From Adineta steineri (taxonomy: Eukaryota; Rotifera; Eurotatoria; Adinetida; Adinetidae), in the NCBI GenBank assembly GCA_905250115.1, contig CAJNOI010000008.1, positions 449,822-513,821 on the forward strand: a DNA stretch of 64,000 bases, in the 5' to 3' direction. Within the stretch, counting starts at the first letter, position 1, and the number at the start of each line of letters is the position of its first letter. The notes below the pieces were generated by a model, which worked only from the letters and a program-made list of their open reading frames with translations, was not told the origin of the DNA and searched no databases. The translations under genes and the position numbers were made by a program. This document shows, piece by piece, positions 22,560 to 34,515 of the stretch.

Positions 22560-23100
22560 TGTTTTGTTTATTCTTTATCTTCTTGATATTGGCTGGATTA
22601 TATAAAAATATGTTTTTTCTTTTCTGCCTAACGATAATCAATTACATTCAAGCAACCACTTACATATATATATATATGTAAATATATGATCAGTGATCTG
22701 GTCTTATTCATCGATAATTATATAGTCTACGAGTACAGCTAACAATTCAAGAAGAATAAAGAAGTGCCAACAATAAACTATTCAATTTTATTATTCTTAT
22801 AATTTTTTACTTTTTAGAATTATAGAAATTATATGGTAGAGAGAATAAATATAAATTGTATTACTGCTTTTATTAAATAAATATTTATGAGGTTATAGTT
22901 TATATCGAGTACTTTTTATGATTTTACTCATCGATCTTATATATTGTTAATACATTAGTAAAATCTTTGTATCGGTTCAAATCTGAAATAAATAAAAGGT
23001 TAGGCAACATTCAATTTTTTATACATACAATTGATAACGACGGAACTTTTATAAAGAAAAATAAGCAAAATATTTAACTCGACAGGATAGTTAATGTTAA
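22560..23100. other. Intergenic stretch, 0.5 kb
   Basis: AT-rich, including an ATATAT run near 22670; no gene seen. If the channel gene has a missing signal-peptide exon it should lie here, but I could not find one. Confidence 0.4.
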
Positions 23101-25125
23101 TTAAGTTCGTTGTAGTTGTTTATCAGATGTTATATTTGAAGTAGTTGCCATTTGTTTTTTTATTTTGTCTAGCAGTTCCATTACCATTTTTATTAGTTTC
23201 ATTAAATGAAGGTGCAGTAGGTGATCTTAATGAATTATCAAGTGGTATTGCTAGAATAACATGTGATACAAGAGGCGAACAACTAATTCAACGTGAATCC
23301 CATAAATGAATAAAACCATCATCTGATGATGATGCAAGACTATCATTACTAAGAAATAAAGTAGAATTCATAGCTTTTGTATGATCATTAGGTATTTGTA
23401 CAGAAGAACTTGGGGTTCGACAATTCTATATACGAAATGTTCCATCATCTTAATAAAATATATAGATTTTCTTTGAGTTTCTCGTATAGATAGATAACGG
23501 TTTCACAGTACTTTCTCTTATTATAAATATTTATTTAGTTGTATATTGATTGACTTCATTTTAATGACATATAATTAAGCAAATATAAACAAAATTTTTT
23601 GTATATATCACGCATTAACTGTTTTCTTTTATTTTCTATTTTTCAAATATCAATATAAATTTGATCTAATTCATTTCGATACCATTTATATTTGATATAA
23701 AAAATCTATTAAAAAAGCATAATGATAGCACTTTTGGAATGGTCTAATATACTTGTTTCTTGGTATGAACCCTTTCAAAAGCTTTTGTCGATATTATAAA
23801 TTTTAATCTATAAACATCAAATGAATAGATCTCCTTTTGTTCAAGCTTAATTCTAATAGAATTCATCGTGTGTTCTCAAAATGATGCTTGTAATAATTGA
23901 AGAAAGGATCTAGAATTTTACGCTTCCTTTTATCTCCATCGAAATTACTAATCCTCTTTTGTAAAAAAAACAACATATTTTTTTTATTATTATCAATTTG
24001 CAATCAAGCATATTAACAGGAACTTTATGAGTACATAAACTGATAGTTCACAGAAAAGTATAGTTTTTAACTTAAACAATGATATTTACTAAACTTACGT
24101 GAAGAAGTGATTACAAGTGATTTTGTTTGATGACAAGAGACATAGTTTAATTCTCCATCATGTCCGGAAAGTGTACAAAGTGAAGTACCAGTTTCCACCT
24201 ATGTATATATGTGTATGATTTCTAATAATAACTAACCGGCCAAAGTTTACCACTTCTATCTTATGAAGCTATTACAATCTGATCACGTTGAAACCAATCA
24301 GCACAAGATAAATCATTATCACCTCTTAAAGTTAATAAAGGACTACGTATAATTTGTGTAATCATTTCATTATCTTCATCTCTGTTTTCATCAAGAGAAC
24401 ATTTCCGTATATGTACTTCATGATCTCCACTTGCTATTAAAACAAAATCATGATCAAAATATTCAAATCAACACGAATTAACATTTACACAATGACCTTG
24501 ATATTAAATAAGAGAACGCCCTGTTTTTCTAGACTAAATAACAGATGTTTTATTAGTAGAAGCTGATCCAAAATAACGATTATCTAAACCACCAACATAC
24601 ATATAGAGATATAAATTGAATTCAATAAAAATTTCATCTGAACATTCCATATAACATCTTAATGTTGATTTGTTGATGAAAAACTTAAATCATCAGATTG
24701 ATTTCCTGTTCTTAGTACAACTCGATTTCTAATCATTAGAAAAATATTTGTTACTCGAAGTTTACTTGTTGTTATAACATGTGCATTATTATTATTATTG
24801 TTTAATCCACCATATCGTTCTAATTCTTTTCTTAAAGCAACATTTTCAAGTAATACAGCTTCAAATTCTTTTTCAACTTGACGTAATAATTGACGAAGAC
24901 GAACTTTTGATGCGGATGGATTCTCCAATGATGATAAACAAATATTAGTAACACCGAGTAATGGATCGATACTACTCGTATCAATAGATGAATTTAACGG
25001 ATTAGAAATTTCTTCAATCAGTGTCGCACATCTATAATCAATTCAATGAAAGATTAAAAACTTTTTCATATAAATAATACATACTTATTCAGAACTGTAT
25101 AAATTCGTTGACGACGATCTGACAT
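23101..25125 (-). pseudogene. WDR37-like WD40 gene, decayed
   Basis: The start is intact: ATG at 25125 gives MSDRRQRIYTVLNK, then RQLLRQVEKEFEAVLLENVALRKE, a coiled coil like the N-terminus of WDR37. Farther downstream, WD40-like strings remain: LIASGDHEVHIRKCSL, SCADWFQRDQIVIAS-stop-DRSGKLW, VETGTSLCTLSGHDGELNYV, SCHQTKSLVITSSR, and LASSSDDGFIHLWDSR-stop. Their order matches the second half of the WDR37 propeller. Many in-frame stops (several at expected Trp or Arg codons) and frame changes show decay, though some splice-like junctions survive (for example after SSR). At the 3' side the frame passes into non-WD sequence. An intact paralogue elsewhere would be expected. Confidence 0.7.
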
Positions 25126-26157
25126 TGTAATAAAAATAATCAAGTTTTTTTCTTTATTCACGATTCATTCAATATTTCTTAGTAAATTGAAAGTGGTATG
25201 AGAAGAGAAAAAAAGGAATATCTATTGATAGTTGAATCGTTCGTCGAACATGATGTACCTAGATCAGTGAGTGCCGTGTTTCATTGTCTTATAAAACTGA
25301 TAGATATTTTCTCCAAATTATCCAGCTTGAGATATCTCTTATAGTTCGTATATATATAAATATATGTCTTTTTATAGAAAAAAATAGAGTTGACAAGCCG
25401 ATATTTTACAGAGAAAAACATTTTTTCTTATAGGCATTGATAAGATGCGCAGACATAGAAGCTTTTTCTTCGTTTGTTAGGACGCAAAAGCGAACAAAAA
25501 CAGTTTCATCTGTCCTTTCATTAGTTTCATATTCCTAGAGGAATAGAAGTACTCTATAATGATGATGATGATCAATTATTTGTATTAATAATAATAAACA
25601 ACTGATTCATTATAGACTGTAAATATGACTTTTATGATAAGTGAATGGGGGAAGAACACTCTTGAACTGTTGATGTTTTTAACCAATTGATCTTTTGGAA
25701 TATCTTATACATAGAATCAATATTAATAGTCTGATCAAAATTTACCGTTTATTCGTTTCTCAATGTTGATTTACCTTGATTGGTTTCATTACATCTTATA
25801 AGATAAGAATCCTTGCAAAATATACAAAGCTTACTTAAATAATTTGAAAAATGATTCTTTCTAATATGTCTATTTAATGTAACAATGGATATGAACATAT
25901 TCAAATAAATATGAGATCTATAAGCTAATGCATAATATTTGATCTTAGATTGGAGATTTATTTTTTTCTTTACTTATTATATGAACAATCAACGAAAGAA
26001 TATATGTATACAAAAACGAAAAATGATACGAAGAGAATCTGTCTATATATATATATCATAAGTAATGATGTTAAAACAGAATAAATACATATAAACCCAA
26101 GTAAGTCTATATTCTTATCTGATTCTTAATACACTTGATTATTACATAGAGATATAA
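25126..26157. other. Intergenic stretch, 1.0 kb
   Basis: No gene seen; AT-rich, with an ATATATATAT run at about 26045 shortly before the small secreted peptide gene. Confidence 0.45.
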
Positions 26158-26445
26158 ATGAAATTATCTGGATTATTTGGTTTTTTAATAATGACTATTA
26201 TTTTAGTCATTTCTCATGCAAAGCGTTTATCAGTTGAAAATATTGACGATTTGGAATCAATCGATCATGATACTCGTTCATTTTTAAAGAAAAAACATGA
26301 AAAAAATTACGATAAATATACTGATGATTCAAGCTGTGTCTTGTGTAAATTTAATATGATACCATGTTGTAAACCAAATTTATGCATTAAAAAAAGTTTT
26401 CGTCCAGATGAATGTTTAAAACTCAAACCTCGAGATTTATATTAG
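26158..26445 (+). CDS. Small secreted cysteine-rich peptide precursor
   Basis: A 95-residue single-exon protein. Residues 1-21 form a clear signal peptide (hydrophobic LFGFLIMTIILVIS, cleavage probably after SHA). A charged spacer with a KKKHEK stretch follows, which could be a processing site. The last third holds six cysteines in the order C-x2-C-x6-C-C-x4-C-x9-C, then a basic tail. The C-C-CC-C-C order is that of several disulfide-knot peptides, but the spacings do not match a family I know. It may be a secreted signalling, defence or structural peptide; no function can be assigned. The ATG at 26158 is preceded by an AT-rich leader. Confidence 0.6.
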   Translation: MKLSGLFGFLIMTIILVISHAKRLSVENIDDLESIDHDTRSFLKKKHEKNYDKYTDDSSCVLCKFNMIPCCKPNLCIKKSFRPDECLKLKPRDLY

Positions 26446-26878
26446 ACATTAACAACAAGAAAACATCCTTGTAGATCTATTGTATTTCGCTTTATTTTAG
26501 CGTAAAATAATTAGTTAAAACTATAGATTTTTAGCTATTATAATAATAAATAAATAAATAATGAAACTTATTCTTTTCATTCGTTTGGTATGTTTTACTT
26601 TTATTCATTTAATGTATTCTGTTTACTGTAGTTACCGCAGTAAGGTTATATTATAAATATTTATTATTAAAATAAGGTATGAAACTAAATTTTACTCTGT
26701 TTGTAACAGACAGGCTTCTGTTATTTTGTTTCTGTTTACAGAATAAACTAACAGGGATTACATCAAATAAAAATAAAATACTTTAGAAGAAAGAATAAGA
26801 ACATAGACTAATTAGATTGTACGAATAAAAAGAGTTAAAATGGATATAATCCTTTAGTTATATCATCTTTCAGACGAT
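26446..26878. other. Intergenic stretch, 0.4 kb
   Basis: AT-rich sequence between the secreted peptide and the gap-truncated membrane protein; nothing recognisable. Confidence 0.4.
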
Positions 26879-27064
26879 TTAGCTTTGCTGCTTTTGATTT
26901 CGTTTATAAATAATAATAGTTATGAGTATTGCGAGTATACATATAAGTAATAACACACCAAAACCAACTATTAAACCAATAAATTCTCCTTTTGTTATTA
27001 AACGTGGTGGTCGAAATTGTGGATCTAAATTATTTGTTTGGTTTATCATATAACCCAATGTCCA
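26879..27064 (-). CDS. C-terminal end of a single-pass membrane protein, cut by an assembly gap
   Basis: The minus strand reads open from the gap: WTLGYMINQTNNLDPQF, a PPRLITKG juxtamembrane segment, a transmembrane helix (FIGLIVGFGVLLLICILAIL followed by ITIIIY) and a short basic tail KRNQKQQS before a TAA at 26879-26881. The layout is that of a type I receptor-like protein. The extracellular part lies in or beyond the run of 100 N. I find no obvious continuation at 27165-27596. Confidence 0.55.
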   Translation of the reverse strand, partial: WTLGYMINQTNNLDPQFRPPRLITKGEFIGLIVGFGVLLLICILAILITIIIYKRNQKQQS

Positions 27065-27164
27065 NNNNNNNNNNNNNNNNNNNNNNNNNNNNNNNNNNNN
27101 NNNNNNNNNNNNNNNNNNNNNNNNNNNNNNNNNNNNNNNNNNNNNNNNNNNNNNNNNNNNNNNN
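27065..27164. other. Assembly gap, 100 N
   Basis: A run of exactly 100 N, the conventional size for a scaffold gap of unknown length. Confidence 0.99.
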
Positions 27165-27596
27165 AAGATAAATCATTTGAACAAAAATCATTGAATGATA
27201 CTAGAATAGTATGAGGTGAAATGAAGGTCGTATGTTTATTTTGCCACTAACCTGATAATACGGATAAGATAAAGATAATATATAGAACACAAGCGAACTC
27301 AAAATGAGAACGCAACATAGAATAGTATAATCTATTTGAAATTTAAGATAATTATTAAAACAAATGCGCGAAAAACTTGTCTGCATTTAATATTTTATAT
27401 ATTAATCAAGTTATAAAGTCTTGTTTAGAAAATTCTTTACTATGCGTTTCAAAGAATTGATAGATAAATTTATCGTTTAACGAACGAACATGGTTTTTAA
27501 ATATAAATATGATTCATTCTTTTCCTTTCTTTTCTCTATATACATCTATCTACATATATATTCATCTCTTATTTCTTTTTCTCTTTCAAATCTAAC

Positions 27597-29211
27597 ATGT
27601 TATCGATATCAAACAGTCAAAGTGAACCATCAGCACTTTTATCAAATGCACGATTAACTATTGCAACATTAATTCAACGACCAAGTACTGTTACAGCATC
27701 AAATGCTTTCGATGAATTTTCTATATTAGATCATTTAATTGATGTTAGTAATGATGTTGATCGTTTCGAAGATGGTGAAAATCGTAAATTTGTCAATATT
27801 GCACAATTAATAACAGCATCAACATGTATCTATTCTCATCGTGTTGATGCACTTTATAAATTAATAAATTCATTTCAAACGTCATCATCATCAGTGACAT
27901 CACCAGATAAACATGACGATAGTTTTACCGAAGACAATGAACAATCTGAATCAACTATTATTCATCAACAAGAAAAAAATGAATTAAAAAAATCTTGTCA
28001 AGAAAAAAAGAAAAAATTAAAAGATAATAATCATTCATTTATATGTAATGATCTCAATAAAATAACTTTGAATTCATCGAAAAATTTCTTTATTGATCGA
28101 ACATCATTATTTGATCTTAAACTCTTTCAACAATATGTACCTATTGGAAATAAACAATTCTGGATTAATGATAATCAACCGATGATATTCGATCTTCTTT
28201 TTGATCATCAAATATTCGATATTAAAACTGAAGATGAAGAAAGACAAAATCATTGCCATCCACAACAAGAACCTGAACGTTTAATTGATGCACTTAATCG
28301 ATTATCACCAATTCAACATATACCAACATTTGATACTAATGACGATGATGATATTCCATTACCTATATCTGCATATGATGATCAAGAATCATCATGGAAT
28401 AATGAAAATACAGTTAATCATACACAATTCATTGAAAAGAAAAAAATCAAATAGAAATCGAACAAAAAAAACCAAACAAGATATTGATCTTAATATATTC
28501 CGTAATGGTCTTACCGATGAACAACAAGCACTTTTCCGTTGTCATAAAATGAAACCATTGGTAAATAAAATGAAAACTGAACAAACACAATTTTTTACAA
28601 AAACATTAAATCGAAAACATTTCGATGAATTGATTAAAGGTTAGTAGATCATATATTTTTCTTTTATTTAACCTGCACTTTCTGTTTTTTTAGATTGTCC
28701 TTCATCAATTATGTCTATTTTTATTTATCCAACAATTACTATTCATTATTTATCAATTCGTGAACGACATTCAACTAAAATTTATCAACCATTCATTCGA
28801 ACTATTCGTTCACCATCTATACCTATAACTAGTGTTCTTGATGAAAATGCATTAGCTCCATTATCGCCATTACCTTCATTTATTTATGAAACAAATGATG
28901 ATATACAGGAAGATTTCGATAGTCAACTTCAAACTAATATGGAACAATTTCTTGATGCTGCTATTTATCAATCGAATGAAGAACAAGAACATAATAAAGT
29001 CTTTCTTGAACTTCGTTCATCTATAATGACATATATGAATAAAAATGAGACAGTTGAAACAACGAATGTTTATGATTTAATTGAATCACTTCATGATAAT
29101 TATTCTTTACCACTTATATTTAGTCAATTATTACATTTATGTGGTTCGACACAACGTTATAATCTTCATTCAACATCTAATGATAATCTGTTTATAGACA
29201 AAAGTAAATAG
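27597..29211 (+). CDS. NCAPH: Condensin complex subunit 2 (barren/NCAPH)
   Basis: Two exons, 27597-28639 and 28694-29211, with a 54-nt intron. The N-terminus has SNAFDEFSILDHLIDV and ASTCIYSHRVDALYKLI, matching the conserved ASTKIYxxRVDAxH block by which NCAPH kleisins are recognised. The centre is acidic and low-complexity, followed by a WIND and FDLLFD segment. The C-terminal part (DNYSLPLIFSQLLHLCGSTQ, NDNLFIDK) corresponds to the kleisin winged-helix end that binds the SMC head. The protein bridges SMC2/SMC4 in chromosome condensation in the nucleus. About 519 residues, short compared with about 700 in many animals, mostly through reduced linkers. The frame between QFIEKKK and SNRNRTKK holds only if one A of the run 28440-28446 is removed; as condensin is essential, an assembly error is the simplest reading. 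Confidence 0.8.
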
Positions 29212-29687
29212 TAAAAGACGAACAATTGTTTTATAGATTTATACATATATATATGTGTGTGTCTTAGTTAGGTTTTATTATTATTATTATTTATCAATCA
29301 CTTGTAAAATGAACAAATTTTTTAGAAAAATATAATTATAGGTTTTTATCAGGTCGTTGTTGATCGAAAAATAATGTTTTATATCTTATTAGGAGAAGCG
29401 ATACGAACGCATTTGCTGATAATAATAGATTATAGAAGAAAAAAAAAACGAAATTTGTTTTGACGAAACTGAATAATCATTGATATCAATTATAAAATAA
29501 ACGTCTTTAGACAGCAATGTCTTAGTTATAGTCTCCTACATAGAATTTTGATCATGAATGAGAGCTTCATATTTTAAATTAAATTTATATAATATTTTAA
29601 AATTTATTAAACTAAGTTGAAACTTAAATGAATATATATAACATTAAAAAATAACATATTAATTAGTTTCTATGAAGATTTTATTGT
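29212..29687. other. Intergenic stretch, 0.5 kb, between convergent genes
   Basis: Separates the 3' ends of NCAPH and the C-type lectin receptor. AT-rich; no feature seen. Confidence 0.4.
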
Positions 29688-31810
29688 TCATTCATCTACT
29701 GTACTTCCAATTGAACTTGCAAAGCTTGGTCTACCTTGAGATGCATCGCCATTTTTACCAGCATGACCATTTGCAGTTCCTTTTTTATTTCGTATAACTA
29801 TATATCCAGCGACAGCTCCGATAATTAGAAGTACTCCGACACCAATAAATATTATTATATTTGTTGTCGACAGAATACTCGACTGTTGACTAAGCTGATG
29901 ATAAAATTACATTTTTTTCTAATGCAAAAATAATTATGTACAACATACAGCTGATGGTGACTCATGATTTTCTGTATCGAGTTCAGAGCTCGTTGGCGGA
30001 GGTGGTGGTGGTGGTTGTTCGAAATCAATAATATTGCTACCTGTTTCTGTTCCTGTCCCTGTCTCTGTCCCTGTTCCAGTTCCTGTTTCAGACGGTGTTC
30101 CATGACTGTTTTCTGCAAAGAAAAAGAAATTCAAAACTTTTAAATTCATTCGAACCTTGCTTTGAGCATACCGTTTTGCGTGGTCTGAGCTAATTTCATA
30201 CTAGCAGCATTCATTTCACATATAAATGGATATTTCCGACTGCAGTAATCATCTGCTAAACAAAGGAAACTATTCTTTGAATCACCGAAATTGTATGTAA
30301 CGCATTCTTCACGTTCCGTACCATTTGAACCTAAAAAAGATAACAAGATGAATGATCGTACATATATATATATTTGTTGTTTATTATTTTACCTTTAGTT
30401 GGTTCTGTCGGTAATGAATAACCATCATATTGCAGTGAATTACACCATTGTGTGCTAGTGCTTTCTAACTTCATTCCATCAGGATCCATCCATTTAACAG
30501 TATACGCTATAAATGACTTTTCATTAATCTTTATCATAATCTGACGACTATCCCATAAAAAAATGAATCTTTTAATGCTCATTCATTAAGACATTTTTTT
30601 CTATTAGAAAAATATTCGCTCGTTAATTCTCTATAAGAAGATGGGTACTCAGTTTATCTACGTACTATTTATTATTTTCCCAAATATGATTCCAATAAAT
30701 AGTTGTGAAAGAAATATTTTGAAAAAAACAAAATTTTCATATTGTACATGTTGATTCTTTAGCCAGACTTTCGTTTACTGTTACACTTCTTTTTAATTGA
30801 GAAGCTCGTGTTTATTAATAAATATCAGACTTTGTATTATCCTATACGATATATGCAAACTCTTTTAAAGATTTTATTTTCATATGTTAGGGGTATCAGA
30901 AGAACATTTCGACTATATTGATTACTAATGAATGTGCTTTGTCTGAAAGTCATACGGTCTTACTTGCTAGTATTGAATGACATGTTTCAGCAGGATAAGA
31001 TGAACTAGTACATTCATTCATTAATATAATTGTGGTTACAATAATAAAGTATTCCTTAGACGATAATACTTGTTTTAGCAATTGGGAAAAAAACGTAGCA
31101 TTGAAAAAGACTTTTATACAAAAACAAATTTGTTATAGGTACTGAAGTGTATATTTTAATGATATATCTATCATTGAACTTACGCTGAAATGAAGTTATA
31201 GTAGCACCTGCCCATGCGAGGTAGTAGCTTTTTGGTGCTGATAACATCAGCATTGCCCACATAGATGGAAAAGTGCCCAAATGAGTCCAGCTTTGTGCAA
31301 TAGGTCGAATAAACTGTTCATCATTATTGTTACGCCATGTAAATAAATCAGCATATTGAGTTCGACAATGATTTCTAGCTGCAGACCATGTTTTTACATC
31401 ACTAAATGATTTATAACATCTATCAACTAGATGAATGAAAAGCAAAAATCATATATACATATTATAAATTGTATTCAACAAATATATTTACCTGTAAAAG
31501 TATATCCTGTAGCACAAATAACACATGTCTCTCCTATAACAGACTTTGAAAAAAAAATATCACTATTCAATTAATGAACCTGTCCAAAATCGTCGTGTAT
31601 CCGGATTACAACGACAACTTTTCTGGATACATTTTTGGTTTGCATCACAATTACTATCTGTCGTACAAGATTTACCATAGCTAGTGGCTAATTTCAATTT
31701 AGATAAGCAATAGAAAAAGAAGTTCGAATCCATTCACTATGTTTACCTGATATACATGAAAATTGGATGAGAAATAAACGAAAAAGTATGAAGTATTTAA
31801 ATATATTCAT
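29688..31810 (-). CDS. C-type lectin-domain transmembrane receptor
   Basis: Eight exons: 31747-31810, 31580-31687, 31492-31533, 31184-31426, 30393-30506, 30172-30330, 29949-30112 and 29688-29894; all join in phase to 366 residues. Order: signal peptide (FILFRLFLIQFSCIS), a small EB/EGF-like module (SCTTDSNCDANQKCIQKSCR), a C-type lectin domain from CYKSF-x-WSAARNHC to CSRKYPFICE spread over three exons, a stalk with TGTGTETG repeats and a seven-proline run, a transmembrane helix (IIIFIGVGVLLIIGAVAGYI) and a Gly/Ser-rich tail. The lectin domain lacks obvious EPN or QPD sugar-binding triplets, so calcium-dependent mannose or galactose binding is doubtful. Intron 4 is 677 nt, the others 46-80 nt or slightly more. 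It is divergently arranged with the membrane protein at 32431. Confidence 0.85.
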
Positions 31811-32430
31811 ATTTATATTATAACGTAGGTAAACCAAATAGTTCTAAGGAACAGATGATTATTATATATGAAAGATAAGAATAACTGAACAGCGCCAAAT
31901 AACTATTATCCTATAGATAGTTTAATTGTTGATCGTATTTGAAATGTCGAAACAAATTGAAGTCACGTTTAAGTTTCATGATTTTTATAAGCATGTGAAT
32001 CGATAAAATAGTCAAAGAATTGTAGCTGATGATTGTATAACATCAGAAAATACCTTCGTTTCTATTAGAAAAGATATCTCCATATATTCTATGATGTCGT
32101 TCATTGCTTTAATTTAGATGGATAAATCTTTTTTATTACAATGATAAACTGAGAAAGTTTAAGCTATGTTAAAACTAGTATTTTCCCCTTATCAAGTAAA
32201 ACTTAACTATAAAACGCCTAAAAGTTTGTATAGAATCTTTGTATATATCAATACTAGATGTGAAACTTCAATTGATATTAATCTATCAAGAAAAGAATTC
32301 AGTTGATTAGATTTATTTATTTCTACAACTAAATTCTCTCTCGAATTTTACTAATACTATTCAATATTTAGCGCTGAAGCAATCTTTGGTAAAAATTATA
32401 TTCTCTTAGTTAAGTAAACATATATAAATC
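31811..32430. promoter_or_regulatory. Probable shared upstream region of two divergent membrane-protein genes
   Basis: The 620 bp between the divergent starts at 31810 (minus) and 32431 (plus) must contain the promoters of both genes. I see no distinct motif, only AT-rich sequence. Confidence 0.35.
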
Positions 32431-33681
32431 ATGATTTACTTTAGCATTATTCTTATATTATCATTATTATTCTTGCATATTCATTCGTTTTATATTATGA
32501 ATGCTGCTGTAATTGAGGAGTGTACAACAGGATCAAATTTTTATATAAACAAATTTGATTCAATTAAAATGCGTTGTTTAAATAGGCAATGGCGACAGGT
32601 ATTTATTCACTTGGAACATCATTGTATTAGCAATGTAACAACACGTACATGGAATATACGAACAAATACTATTCAAAGTTTGCCATGGCCATTAAAAATT
32701 TCTATTTTGACTAAAAATAAAGGTATAATCATTTATTATCCTAGTTAAAATACTTCATAGAATTTTTAAATAAGATACTATTATTCACTAATTTACATGT
32801 ATAATGATTTTAGAGCTAATACAAATAACTGCTCAGTATTTATTTGTACAATTATAAGTATAAAAATAGTAGTTGAACTATGAGCCAAAGATTTTTACTC
32901 TCAATCTCCCTAATCTTTTATGCTAATTATTAACTCTGATAGATTATATTAGCCATACCTTAGAAGCTGTTAGAAATAGGAGCACTTATTGTAGTTTTAG
33001 GCTAAAATAGTTTATGTTCATTTTATTTATTATCGATTTTATATATATGTATTTTTTAGATCAACTGAGTCTTCATCAATTTGGAACGTTAATAACTCAA
33101 CAAAGTTCGCTGATTACCGATAGTTTTGAACAATTTAACCCAAATAATAATCAGTTTATATCATATATATGGACAGATCTATTGGATGGTCCACAGTGTC
33201 GTACTCAATTTACAGTTGTGAAAGATATTTGTACAAGACCAAATAAAACAAGACTTGCTGCAGAATGTATGTTCTTTTAGAAACCTGTCGTGAAAAAATT
33301 AATAATGTTTTCTTAGTCATTAATTTGATATGTTATTATGGAAAAAAAACCTTTATACTAACTAATGAAACACAAAGAAATGCATTTGATAAACTTCTGA
33401 ATAATAATATTACAACAGTAGACTCAAATATAATATCAAAAACTTCATCTACTATTAATAATTTATTACAAAATCCGAATTTATCACAAGATCCGAATTT
33501 ATTAGCAGCACATTCTAAGAAAAACACATTTTGGGAGAAAAATAAATTATATATCTTTATAGGTGGAGGTATTGGTATAGTTATTATTATATTAGGAATT
33601 ATTATTATTATTAAACGTCATATTGATTTATCACAGAAAAATTTAGAACGAAAAATGTCTATCGATTCAAACATTGAATAA
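32431..33681 (+). CDS. Type I single-pass membrane protein, unknown
   Basis: Three exons, 32431-32722, 33060-33266 and 33317-33681, in phase, 287 residues. An N-terminal signal peptide (SIILILSLLFLHIHSF) is followed by an ectodomain with six or more cysteines (EECTTG, MRCLNRQW, HHCISN, PQCRTQF, DICTRP, LICYYG) and several N-x-S/T sites. Then come LQNPNLSQDPNLL, a transmembrane helix with a glycine-rich start (YIFIGGGIGIVIIILGIIII) and a basic tail. I do not recognise the family. The cysteines and N-glycosylation sites indicate an extracellular or luminal domain. Intron 1 is 337 nt, intron 2 is 50 nt. Its divergent neighbour is a lectin receptor of the same topology. Confidence 0.65.
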
Positions 33682-34030
33682 ATTATTGTTTTTGTTTTAT
33701 ATTCAATTCTTTTCAAAACAAAATAAATATGTTTAACTATTGTCAATCATCCTAGACGATTAAATCTTTAAACTTAAGAATATTACTAGCTCGCTTGATT
33801 TTAAAGATTGAAAATAGGACTAAAACATACTTTACTTATTGTACAAAAGACTAGTCAAGCAACTGAAAATTTCTCAAAGTTCTAATAGTTACTAAAGATA
33901 TTTTTTCTATTACATTTTAACAATACAATACATCGTATATTTATTAATATAGTGTATTTCAAAGAGAAAAATCGTCGGTAGAGATTACTATAGATTACGA
34001 CAAGTAACGCTCGTCCGAGGACTCGCTTCG

Positions 34031-34284
34031 CTCTTTCTCGTATAAATGCATTTACTGAAAAAACAATCGAAACTCGTGAAAAATCGACTTTCGATGTTTT
34101 TTTGACCTCTCCCCCCCCCCCCCCACATAGTCATCCAACAGACTCCAGATTCCAAATCCCCGCATCGAAATACCCTCTATAAATGTGTTTTTCGAAAAAT
34201 GGGTCTTGGATGTTTTTTTGACCCTGTGGATATACAATCAAGCAAACAATTTATGATTACTGGACTCTTTTCTACGAGAAAGAG
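34031..34284. mobile_element. Candidate 254-bp foldback element with a poly-C tract
   Basis: CTCTTTCTCGTA at 34031-34042 and TACGAGAAAGAG at 34273-34284 are a perfect 12-bp inverted repeat. Inside, GATGTTTTTTTGACC occurs twice (34093-34107 and 34209-34223) and a run of 14 C lies at 34111-34124. No coding capacity and no target duplication recognised, so its status as a mobile element is tentative. Confidence 0.45.
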
Positions 34285-34515
34285 GATAATAAATATTTTA
34301 AATTCTTTCAATGTTAAAAAATCTCGCCTTCGTAGATATAATTTTTCTCACTACTACAATTTATGAATCATTTTGTGTCTTATAACCAGTGACCTCTAAT
34401 TTTCTTTTATTTAATAGACAATATATATAAAACAAAGAACTGAAAGATATATTATAATCTTAACTGTATTTTTCATTTTGATTTCATTGGATATAAAGCA
34501 ACGTAAAGAAGAAAT

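Noticed and set aside
30001-30090. Possible CRISPR or minisatellite signal in the repeated TGTCCCTG/TGTTCC words
   Set aside because: It is the coding sequence of the TGTGTETG stalk of the lectin receptor.
31715-31735. GTTCGAATCC resembling a tRNA T-loop
   Set aside because: It sits in an intron of the lectin receptor; no acceptor stem or anticodon arm could be built around it.
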